In this document: positions 34,400 to 41,287 of the stretch, piece by piece
How positions within the stretch are numbered: the first letter of the stretch is position 1
Layout of the letters: every line of letters begins with the position of its first letter
Assembly: GCA_035306605.1 (NCBI GenBank)
Contig: DATGNR010000078.1
Direction: 5' to 3' (one strand)
DNA length: 64,000 bases
Origin: Xanthomarina sp035306605
GTDB lineage: Bacteria > Bacteroidota > Bacteroidia > Flavobacteriales > Flavobacteriaceae
Program-made: the position numbers and the translations under genes
The notes under the pieces: model-generated
Databases searched by the model: none
The model's input: the letters and a program-made list of their open reading frames with translations, nothing else
What the model was told of the DNA's origin: nothing

Positions 34400-34494
34400 G
34401 TTACTTTTCAGTTTTAAAGATTCGTGTCGTCTACTTTTCAATTTTCTTAGTCGTTAGTAAAGTTACCGACTTACATTACAAAAGTACTGAAAAC

Positions 34495-34524
34495 AAAAAA
34501 GCCTCAACCTAAAGTTGAAGCTTT
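34495..34524 (-). terminator. Hairpin terminator at the left junction, probably the original tRNA-Leu terminator
   Basis: An 11-position stem (34498-34508 with 34514-34524) has one mismatch and a 5-base loop; the A-run at 34495-34500 reads as a U-tract on the minus strand. It lies nine bases to the left of the 12-base tRNA 3'-end remnant. Before integration it would have been just downstream of the tRNA gene. Confidence 0.65.
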
Positions 34525-34532
34525 CTCTAATT

Positions 34533-34547
34533 TTGTGCGGGCGGGGA
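34533..34547. repeat. Left attachment site: 15-bp direct repeat of the tRNA-Leu 3' end
   Basis: TTGTGCGGGCGGGGA is identical to 51784-51798, where it spans the last 12 bases of the tRNA-Leu gene and three bases beyond. It is the sole copy of tRNA sequence at this end; the match stops on both sides. This marks the left boundary (att) of the integrated element. Confidence 0.88.
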
Positions 34548-34676
34548 TAGTACAATCATTGATTTCATTAATATTCAATTAATCTATAAAGAGCTCAAAA
34601 CTACTATATTTAATGGTGTTTAAAAGACATTAACTTATTTTTAATTTATTCTAATCTTATTTAATTTTATCAAAAT

Positions 34677-34697
34677 GGGGGAATATTAGGGGAATAT
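34677..34697. repeat. Tandem GGGGAATAT sites near the left end (possible integrase arm sites)
   Basis: Two tandem copies of a G4-5AATAT word occur at 34677-34686 and 34685-34697. The 13-base form ATTAGGGGAATAT recurs exactly at 51718-51730, near the right end. Their location just inside both ends suits arm-type integrase or excisionase binding; not proven. Confidence 0.45.
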
Positions 34698-34709
34698 ACT
34701 ATTAATTTA

Positions 34710-34717
34710 TATCTTTG
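34710..34717 (+). promoter_or_regulatory. Probable -7 box of the integrase promoter
   Basis: TATCTTTG matches TAnnTTTG and lies 17 bases before the integrase ATG. The upstream -33 region falls on the GGGGAATAT repeats, so integrase or excisionase binding there could govern expression. No clear -33 TTG. Confidence 0.4.
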
Positions 34718-34734
34718 AATAAAGGATTTAAATT

Positions 34735-36048
34735 ATGGCCAGCAGCAACTTCAGAATTAAAACAAACAACGATTGGAATACTATTTATTATAGATTCAAA
34801 CAAGGAGGTCAATTTGATTTAGAGCTTTCTACAGGAATTCAAATTCCTAAAGATAGATGGAGTCAATCTAAACAGAAAATTTTAATAACCCCTCTAATGG
34901 ACTTCAAAAGCTTTAATGAAAAGCTTGTAGAGTTAGATATTTTTATTAGGAAAGAGTATGAAAACTCCAAAATTAATTCCTCTATTATTAATTCAAAATG
35001 GTTAAAAGAAAAAATAGCTTCCTTTTTCAAAAGAGAAACACAGGAGGAAGATACCAATGAAAAGATTTTCTTAACCAATTTCATAAGCTCCTTTATTAAG
35101 GAATCACATAACAAAAAGACTAGAAACAATAAGCCTATTGCAAAAAGAACTATTCAGCATTATCAAACTACACAAAACAAAATAATTGCCTTTGAAGAGT
35201 TTACAAAATATCGCGTACTATTAAGTGAAATAGATATAGATTTTCATACAAAATTTATCGAATTTCTAGAGACCGAACAAAAACTAAACCCTAACACAAT
35301 TGGAGGTTATATAGATGATATTAAGCTCTTTTGTAGAAACGCCACTAGAAAAGGGATAGAAATACCTAATGATTATAGATTTCCTGAATTTTATAGCCCT
35401 TCTAATAAGACTAAAGACATCTATTTGAAAGAAGATGAAATTAATAAGGTATATAATGCTTCTTTCGATTTAGAACACCTAGATAATGCAAGGGATTGGT
35501 TTATCATTGGATTAAGAACAGGGTTAAGGATATCAGATTTTTTAAAGCTAACAAAAAAGCATCTTGAAGATGGTTTCATTGAAAAAACGACAGAAAAGAC
35601 TGAATACCCTGTTTTAATTCCACTACATGACCAAGTTAAAGCCATATTAGCAAAAAGAAACGGTTGCTTCCCTAGAAGGATTAGCGACCAAAGATTTAAT
35701 GAATATATAAAAAGGGTATGTGAGGAAGTAGGTATAAATGAAAAGGTAGAAGGAGCTAAAATGTGCCATGTTAAAACTGTAATTATAAAGGATAAAAAAG
35801 GAAAGGATAAAAAGAAAAAAATATACAGAAAAAAACATGGTGTTTACTCGAAACATGAATTAGTCTCCTCTCACATTTGCCGAAGGACTTTTGCCACTAA
35901 CTTATACGGCAAGATTGACACATTAACAATTATGAAAATAACTGGACACAAAACCGAGAGTCAATTTTTAGATTACATTAAAATAACGCCTAGGGAATAT
36001 GCTGAAAAATTAAAAGCTTATTGGAGTAAAAATTCATTAAACATATAA
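34735..36048 (+). CDS. Tyrosine recombinase (site-specific integrase)
   Basis: 437 residues. An arm-type/SAM-like N-terminal half (about 1-215) precedes the catalytic domain. The full active site is visible: Arg265 in GLRISD, His380 and Arg383 in SSHICRRTFA, His405 in ITGHKTE and Tyr414 in FLDYIKI. A Lys-rich stretch near 345-365 (GKDKKKKIYRKK) is an unusually basic insertion. This is the Bacteroidetes phage/ICE-type integrase group. It is 188 bases inside the left att repeat, so it is the natural enzyme for integration and excision of this element at tRNA-Leu. It looks intact. Confidence 0.93.
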   Translation: MASSNFRIKTNNDWNTIYYRFKQGGQFDLELSTGIQIPKDRWSQSKQKILITPLMDFKSFNEKLVELDIFIRKEYENSKINSSIINSKWLKEKIASFFKRETQEEDTNEKIFLTNFISSFIKESHNKKTRNNKPIAKRTIQHYQTTQNKIIAFEEFTKYRVLLSEIDIDFHTKFIEFLETEQKLNPNTIGGYIDDIKLFCRNATRKGIEIPNDYRFPEFYSPSNKTKDIYLKEDEINKVYNASFDLEHLDNARDWFIIGLRTGLRISDFLKLTKKHLEDGFIEKTTEKTEYPVLIPLHDQVKAILAKRNGCFPRRISDQRFNEYIKRVCEEVGINEKVEGAKMCHVKTVIIKDKKGKDKKKKIYRKKHGVYSKHELVSSHICRRTFATNLYGKIDTLTIMKITGHKTESQFLDYIKITPREYAEKLKAYWSKNSLNI

Positions 36049-36265
36049 ATTTACAACGATTTAAATATTAAACACTATATCAATTAAGAAAATCAAAGTT
36101 GATGATGAAGCAACTAATAATCTTTTGCTTTGAATGGAAATCACAATTTAAAATTTTAAAATCTCACGTTGTTTCCCTAAAAGATTGGCTTGAAAATTAA
36201 ATTTTTCAACTTATATCAATAATACTCCTTATTAATCTTATATTTATTACACTAACCAACTTATT

Positions 36266-37168
36266 ATGAAAACAATAAACAAATATTTTTTTTTAAACAC
36301 ATTCACCATCTTATTCTTATCCATAATAACATTTACTAATTGCAGTAGTGACGATAATAGTAGTAATGACAATACAGACAACCCTGTCTATTTAGACACC
36401 AATGGCAGTACTATTAAGGCTAAAGAATGGGCAGAAATTGGAGATATAGGTGAAATTAACGGGGAATTATACACGGTTGTAGATTATCAGGTATTAAGAC
36501 AGATGATTATCAATGATGAAGATTTCTCTAAAGTCGCTACAACTTTTGTTACCAACATGCACACACTATTTAGAGATAATAGCAGCGGTATTGTTTACCC
36601 AATAAATTATGACATAACAAGCTGGGACACAAGCAACGTAACTACCATGCATGGTATGTTTTATGACCAAGAATCTTTTAATCAAGATATAGGAAATTGG
36701 AATACAGGTAATGTAAGCTCAATGGCTAGTATGTTTACAAACGCACACTCATTTAATCAAGATATTGGAAATTGGGACACAAGCAATGTAAGTACAATGT
36801 ATGCCATGTTTGCAAACTCATATTCATTCAATCAAGATATTGGGGATTGGAACACAAGTAACGTAAGAACAATGAGTCTTATGTTTACAAGCTCACATTC
36901 ATTTAATCAAGTCATTGGGAATTGGAACACAAGTAATGTAATCAATATGGGTTGGATGTTTGCAAATGCACAGTCTTTTAATCAAGACATAGGAAGTTGG
37001 GACACAAGCAATGTTACTGAAATGATTCAGATGTTTAACGCTGCTCAATCATTTAATCAAAATATATCTTCATGGTGTGTTTCTAATTTCACACAAGAAC
37101 CACAACATTTCTCTATAGACTCACCTTTAATGACAATAAATAAACCTATTTGGGGAACATGCCCTTAA
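36266..37168 (+). CDS. BspA-like (DUF285) repeat lipoprotein
   Basis: 300 residues. A lipoprotein signal (hydrophobic 8-22, lipobox Cys26 in TNCSSDD) and an Asp/Asn linker are followed by tandem 25-residue repeats from about 112 to 265, with the pattern DIGxWxTSNVxxMxxMFxxAxSFNQ. Six or so copies are visible. This is the DUF285/BspA-type surface-protein repeat. Such proteins are usually displayed on the outer membrane and mediate adhesion or surface interaction. It is alone on the plus strand, as cargo of the element. The 75-base DNA periodicity is protein-coding, not a CRISPR array. Confidence 0.85.
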   Translation: MKTINKYFFLNTFTILFLSIITFTNCSSDDNSSNDNTDNPVYLDTNGSTIKAKEWAEIGDIGEINGELYTVVDYQVLRQMIINDEDFSKVATTFVTNMHTLFRDNSSGIVYPINYDITSWDTSNVTTMHGMFYDQESFNQDIGNWNTGNVSSMASMFTNAHSFNQDIGNWDTSNVSTMYAMFANSYSFNQDIGDWNTSNVRTMSLMFTSSHSFNQVIGNWNTSNVINMGWMFANAQSFNQDIGSWDTSNVTEMIQMFNAAQSFNQNISSWCVSNFTQEPQHFSIDSPLMTINKPIWGTCP

Positions 37169-37294
37169 TTTATGAGGTACTATCTTAAAGGCTTGCATCC
37201 TAATTCGTAATTTCTCAAAAATTCTATTACATTTAAGTTATAATATAATTTATACTTCAAGAATCTTAATTTATAAGATACCAACCGAGACGAG

Positions 37295-37348
37295 AGTCCA
37301 CGGTGGTTAAATGATGTGGACTGACTGTCAAAATAAAGTGCAACTCTC
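37295..37348 (+). promoter_or_regulatory. Possible structured leader of the following small gene
   Basis: A 7-bp perfect stem (37295-37301 with 37316-37322) in an otherwise AT-rich gap competes with an alternative pairing of 37292-37297 with 37343-37348 (GAGAGT/ACTCTC). The second pairing ends 40 bases before the ATG at 37388. Two exclusive foldings suggest an attenuator-like element, but chance is possible. Confidence 0.25.
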
Positions 37349-37387
37349 CTATTTAATTGATGATGTTTTTAATAAAACAAAAAAGTT

Positions 37388-37750
37388 ATGGCCATTCAAA
37401 AATTATTCAGTTTTTTTAATTCTTTTAAAAGCAAAAAGACTGTAAGAAATAATCATAAATTAGAGATTAACAAACCTGTTCAAAGAATAAAAGTTGATGA
37501 TGATTTTAGCATCATAAAACAAGCTTTTATTGATTTAGGCATTGATATAACGGATATGTCAGTCAAGAAAATTGAAAATGAATTAGATAAAAGGATAATA
37601 AACAATATTGGAAACTCACTACAGCAAACAAAAGATAGCAAAGGCGAGGAAGCCACAAGAAATTTTTTTGCCCATAATGAAAACCACAATTTAGTTATTT
37701 TAAAAGCTCATCTGGTATCTCTTAAGTGGTGGTTTGATAATAATCTATAA
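37388..37750 (+). CDS. Hypothetical protein of the mobile element
   Basis: 120 residues, no signal or membrane segment. Basic N-terminal ~35 residues (LFSFFNSFKSKKTVRNNHK), then a helical domain with DDFSIIKQAFIDLGIDITDMSVKKIENELDKRI and a C-terminal LVSLKWWFDNNL. I do not recognise a family. It starts 220 bases after the BspA-like gene and is followed by minus-strand cargo. No function assigned. Confidence 0.5.
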   Translation: MAIQKLFSFFNSFKSKKTVRNNHKLEINKPVQRIKVDDDFSIIKQAFIDLGIDITDMSVKKIENELDKRIINNIGNSLQQTKDSKGEEATRNFFAHNENHNLVILKAHLVSLKWWFDNNL

Positions 37751-37809
37751 TGCTCTAATAAATCTAACATCAACCTTGACTCATTCTGCATTCCTCAATT
37801 TGAATTTAA

Positions 37810-38523
37810 TTAGTTCCGCAAGCTTTTTTTTAAACACAATATATGTTGATTAATCCAATTATCTAAATTATCTCTATAATCTTGACCTCCACGGTTAACA
37901 GCAGTTTGAGATGGACTGTAAGAAGTGGAAACAAATTCAATTTCATTGTTATTACAAGTATTAATAATTTGTGTAACAAATGGATTAAAACCTAAATTAA
38001 TATTTAATGGTCTTGCAATTAAATTATTCTCAATTCGACGATTACCTAATGTATGGATTACTTTGGTGATATTATTTTGCTCTAAAAGCTCTATTATCTG
38101 ATGATTAAACTCTAAGGTTTTATAAAATAATTGATTATTAAAATTAAACGGTCTTCTTACTCGAAAGAGTTCTTTATCTTCATATTTAGTGTAAATGCGT
38201 TCATTTACATATTGATTTAGAACTTCTTCATTGGCACATTCTAACTCAATGGAGTTAATGATGTCGCAACAGAAAAATCTATATTTATTCATACAGACTA
38301 TTTTGTCTTGAAGATTGTTCGTGAAATGATTTTCAGGTAAATTCATGTTTCTGGCTATACTTTTCCAAAAATGATTTGTGGTTCTACCATAATAAAAATC
38401 TGTAATTTGATTTGGGTCTGGTTTATTTGGATTAAATGAACCTAAAACTAATGTCTTTGATTTTTTAAAAATTGGATTTAGGTTTTCCAAATCCCAATTT
38501 ACTAATGCGTGTTGTATTATCAT
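37810..38523 (-). CDS. Uracil-DNA-glycosylase-superfamily-like protein
   Basis: 237 residues. The segment TLVLGSFNPNKP (residues 25-36) followed by DFYYGRTTNHFWKSIARNM (about 42-60) matches the first motif of the MUG/TDG-type and deoxyinosine-glycosylase group of uracil-DNA glycosylases (GSxPG..S...YYaxpxNxFW). Near residue 205, STSYSPSQ is placed like the second motif (LPSTSPAN). The match is short but ordered. A base-excision or DNA-surveillance role on a mobile element is plausible, for repair or defence. The putative catalytic Asn/Asp at the first motif is unusual (Asn-Pro-Asn), so activity is uncertain. Confidence 0.5.
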   Translation of the reverse strand: MIIQHALVNWDLENLNPIFKKSKTLVLGSFNPNKPDPNQITDFYYGRTTNHFWKSIARNMNLPENHFTNNLQDKIVCMNKYRFFCCDIINSIELECANEEVLNQYVNERIYTKYEDKELFRVRRPFNFNNQLFYKTLEFNHQIIELLEQNNITKVIHTLGNRRIENNLIARPLNINLGFNPFVTQIINTCNNNEIEFVSTSYSPSQTAVNRGGQDYRDNLDNWINQHILCLKKSLRN

Positions 38524-38544
38524 TTTTCAGTTTTGTAAGTAACA

Positions 38545-38672
38545 AGTTACCATATAGTACATATCTTGTTTATCAACTAATTTAGCAAACAGAAACCGAA
38601 TAGAAAATCTAAGAGGATTTTCGTAAGTAGGCGAGTACTAGCTATTATTATACATGCCGTTAACCACAGGTT
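38545..38672. repeat. Intergenic cassette-like unit (Flavobacteriaceae type), left copy
   Basis: On the minus strand, GTTAACGGCATGTATAAT and a tail ending ATATGGTAAC bracket about 110 bases that hold the palindromic core AAAATCCTCTTAGATTTT. I recognise the overall form as an intergenic unit common between unrelated small genes of Flavobacteriaceae. It lies between the UDG-like gene and the 442-residue gene. Confidence 0.4.
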
Positions 38673-40001
38673 TTATTCCGATTTATTTAGTATATATTCA
38701 AATATGTTCGATGTGATTTTTTCCATTCCTTCTGCAATTTTATCGGAATGATAAACAACTTCAAATTCTAAATCATCGTATTTCGCTGTTAAATATATTG
38801 TGTCTTTTACCGCTCGAATATTTAGAGGAATCGAAATTTCAAATTTGACATCGTATCCATATTTTTCAAATTCTTTATTAGTTAGTAAAACATCTGTATT
38901 GTCAGTAGAATTGAATAAAGTGTTTTCTATTTTAACTGTTTGACTAATACTGTTTTTATCAACTAATGTTGTGAATTGAACAATTTCATAATCTTTTCTG
39001 TCTTCTAATTTTACAACTAAATTAGTTGGTGGAATAATCTTTTCAATTACTGATTTATTTTTAACTCGAATGGTAGAATACTTTGCTTTTTTGGAGTCTT
39101 TAATTTGAAGACTGTAATTTGGATTTTGAGTTATTTTGAAAATAGGGTTAAAAATTTTCTTTCTATCTTCTTCGTCATATTCGTTTAATATAAGATTAAC
39201 AGTTTCTTCATCATAATCCGCATCTAAAACTATATCTTTATACTTATAACCAACACCTAAAGCCCAATCTTTTATTTCTCTATCCTCTATTGCACCTTTC
39301 ATTACTTTATCAACAGCCAAACCAACTTCAAAACTCCCATATTTTAAATCAACCATTCGAAAGTCCAAATCAGGAAGGATTCGATTGAATATTTTATGTA
39401 GTTTACTATTATCTGTTTTTAGTTCTTTAAAAGCAACAAAAAAATCTGCCTTCAAAAAATTCTTAAAAGATTTTGATAAGTTTGAAAGTAGGTCAGTTGC
39501 TAATTCGTTTAATCCAATTGTATCTGAATACTTAGCATTAATTGGCGCAAATTTTACATAAAAAGCTTCTTGCCTTAAACTTGTTAAATATGATGTCGAT
39601 TCATAATTTCTTATGAAATCTAAGTAATATGAATTCTCTGAAGGTCGATATTCAAGAAATGAATCTTCTAAAGGAAGATAATTATTATCAATAAGGTCAG
39701 TCTGAATAATATCTAAATTTAAAATGTTTCCTTCAAAATCTTGTTCTAGGAAATATCCAATATTCTTATTTTGTAATATTAATTTACGAAGTGATAAATT
39801 TTTAGTTAGATAATTATATATAGAACTTTCTTCTACTTCAAGCATTAAATAATTATCAGAATTTTCTAATGTATCCACTAAATACAAAAGAAAATGCTTG
39901 TCATTTCTTTTATAGTGAGTTAGAATAGGCTCATCTATAAAAATGATATCTTCAATTTTTTCAAATTGATTAAGGTCGAATATTTTTTTGTTATTCTTCA
40001 T
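38673..40001 (-). CDS. Unrecognised 442-residue element protein
   Basis: The start at 40001 (MKNNKKIFDLNQFEKIEDI) gives an 11-base overlap with the gene upstream; 40019 is possible. There is no signal, membrane helix or Walker motif. The N-terminal block FIDEPILTHYKRNDKHFLLYLVDTLENSDNYLMLEVEE is beta-rich. A second half follows after residue ~160 (ANAKYSDTIGLNELATDLLSNLS), and near 230-330 a charged stretch DEETVNLILNEYDEEDRKKIFNPIF precedes beta strands. I do not recognise a family. It is tightly coupled to the 130-residue gene upstream, so the two probably act as a pair. Confidence 0.55.
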   Translation of the reverse strand: MKNNKKIFDLNQFEKIEDIIFIDEPILTHYKRNDKHFLLYLVDTLENSDNYLMLEVEESSIYNYLTKNLSLRKLILQNKNIGYFLEQDFEGNILNLDIIQTDLIDNNYLPLEDSFLEYRPSENSYYLDFIRNYESTSYLTSLRQEAFYVKFAPINAKYSDTIGLNELATDLLSNLSKSFKNFLKADFFVAFKELKTDNSKLHKIFNRILPDLDFRMVDLKYGSFEVGLAVDKVMKGAIEDREIKDWALGVGYKYKDIVLDADYDEETVNLILNEYDEEDRKKIFNPIFKITQNPNYSLQIKDSKKAKYSTIRVKNKSVIEKIIPPTNLVVKLEDRKDYEIVQFTTLVDKNSISQTVKIENTLFNSTDNTDVLLTNKEFEKYGYDVKFEISIPLNIRAVKDTIYLTAKYDDLEFEVVYHSDKIAEGMEKITSNIFEYILNKSE

Positions 40002-40383
40002 CTTGGTTGACAAGTGCAAATTTAGTTAATAAATTAACTTCTTTTTTAGGGAAGAATGTATAATGTCTTTTGTTTTTTGTTGGATATTTAATACCATCAT
40101 CATCAGTGATTTCACTTACTGCTATCGCAGTAAACTTTTCTCTTGTTTTCTTTGGCAGATTTTGAAGTGCTTCTTGAGCACTTTTTAAACTGTCATATGT
40201 TGATAAACCCCAAGCAATACATATGTTATCAAATTTTGGTTTATGAATTAAAGAATGAGGCTTAAATGAGTCTGAATCTAATGGAACAGATAGTATAAAT
40301 CTATAAAGAGTTTTATCTCCATTTTCACTCTTTGCAGGACATCCTTCTATTTTATCTATATTTTCCTGAAATTTTAAAGTCAT
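39991..40383 (-). CDS. Small hypothetical protein paired with the 442-residue protein
   Basis: 130 residues; it overlaps the start of the downstream gene by 11-29 bases, so they are co-translated. Sequence is soluble, with GDKTLYRFILSVPLDSDSFKPHS and AIAVSEITDDDGIKYPTKNKRHYTFFP. No family recognised. Two overlapping genes of this shape on a mobile element are often toxin-antitoxin, defence or regulatory pairs; the sequence does not decide which. Confidence 0.55.
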   Translation of the reverse strand: MTLKFQENIDKIEGCPAKSENGDKTLYRFILSVPLDSDSFKPHSLIHKPKFDNICIAWGLSTYDSLKSAQEALQNLPKKTREKFTAIAVSEITDDDGIKYPTKNKRHYTFFPKKEVNLLTKFALVNQDEE

Positions 40384-40417
40384 CTATTATATTTTTTTCC
40401 ACGTTATAATCATTATG

Positions 40418-40654
40418 TTATTCTATAGGGCTTAAATGATTTTCGTTAGCACTTATTGTTCCTAAATAATCAATAGTTTCCCCATTATCTGATTTTTCAA
40501 TAAAAAGCAAATAATCATAACCTTCTTCTGGAAATAATTCCTTTTGATTCATTGGATTTACTTTTGGTTTGTATGGAATATCTTTAGTGGCAATAATTAG
40601 GCATTTTTTTCCTGTTAAATTATTGAAAACTCTTTGTTCAATTTTGTATTTCAT
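40418..40654 (-). CDS. Small hypothetical protein
   Basis: 78 residues, beginning MKYKIEQRVFNNLTGKKCLIIATKDIPYKPKV, with a compact beta-rich pattern (EGYDYLLFIE, ETIDYLGTI). The first half resembles small beta-barrel proteins of the YdiU/SH3 kind found in Bacteroidetes islands, but I cannot name a family. It lies 34 bases upstream of the 130-residue gene in transcription, so it may be part of the same message. Confidence 0.5.
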   Translation of the reverse strand: MKYKIEQRVFNNLTGKKCLIIATKDIPYKPKVNPMNQKELFPEEGYDYLLFIEKSDNGETIDYLGTISANENHLSPIE

Positions 40655-40679
40655 AATTATATAATGATTGGTGTTATTT

Positions 40680-40997
40680 CTATAACATAATTTCCAATTT
40701 CTTTTTTGGATGAGTTCCGTTTATTTGTAAATATTTATTGTCAATATATTTAAAAATTTGCCAATTAGCTTCAAAATCTTCTGGGAATTCATATGGATTT
40801 AATCCACTATCTATTATTGTAACCTTTCCAGAACTTTTAAATCCGTCAAACCTTATCATTACTTTCTTTTCTATTTTCGCAAAGTTTTTAGAAGTGGTTA
40901 GTTCTATTTTTGCATCGAAAAAAACATTAGAATTTTTATCAGATAAATTTTTGTCAGCAATAAAGCTTTTTAGTTCGTTTGTATTATCGTAGTTCAT
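40680..40997 (-). CDS. Small hypothetical protein
   Basis: 105 residues from ATG at 40997 (MNYDNTNELKSFIADKN). The frame is open to 41075, but that upstream stretch belongs to a conserved-looking intergenic unit, so the shorter start is better. Contents: FFDAKIELTTSKNFAKIEKKVMIRFDGFKSSGKVTIIDSGLNPYEFPEDFEANWQIFKYIDN. No family recognised, no export signal. It is 26 bases upstream of the 78-residue gene. Confidence 0.5.
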   Translation of the reverse strand: MNYDNTNELKSFIADKNLSDKNSNVFFDAKIELTTSKNFAKIEKKVMIRFDGFKSSGKVTIIDSGLNPYEFPEDFEANWQIFKYIDNKYLQINGTHPKKKLEIML

Positions 40998-41000
40998 CGG

Positions 41001-41090
41001 TTTCTTCAACTTGTGGGTAACGTCTCGGCTATGGTTAGTACGGGAATTAAAAGTAGTGAACTTTAGATTAAGCACTTAGCCAAAACTTTT
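41001..41090. repeat. Intergenic cassette-like unit (Flavobacteriaceae type), right copy
   Basis: The stretch from GGGTAACGTCTCGGCTATGG to the TTTTTACTTTGTTTT tail has a form I recognise from intergenic spacers in Flavobacteriaceae gene arrays. It lies immediately upstream of the minus-strand 105-residue gene. It is not the same sequence as the unit at 38545-38672 but has the same kind of position and design. Confidence 0.35.
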
Positions 41091-41287
41091 TACTTTGTTT
41101 TAATTTTTTCAATCATTGTTCATTTTTAATTGCAGCTAACAATTGAATATACACATTAATTATATCCAAATTGTTTCAACTAATTTAATAAATCTTTTAT
41201 CTCCAAAAAAAAACTTAAATCACATCAAATACAACTAAACTGAAATTTTTAATTTTCGAAGTGAATCCTTTTTAAACAATCAGTTAC

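Noticed and set aside
34533..34560. A second tRNA gene at the left junction
   Set aside because: Only 12 bases of the tRNA 3' end are there; no anticodon, D or T arm. It is an attachment-site remnant.
36600..37080. Regular ~75-base DNA repeats that might be read as a CRISPR array
   Set aside because: They are the codons of 25-residue BspA-type protein repeats in an open frame, with no unique spacers.
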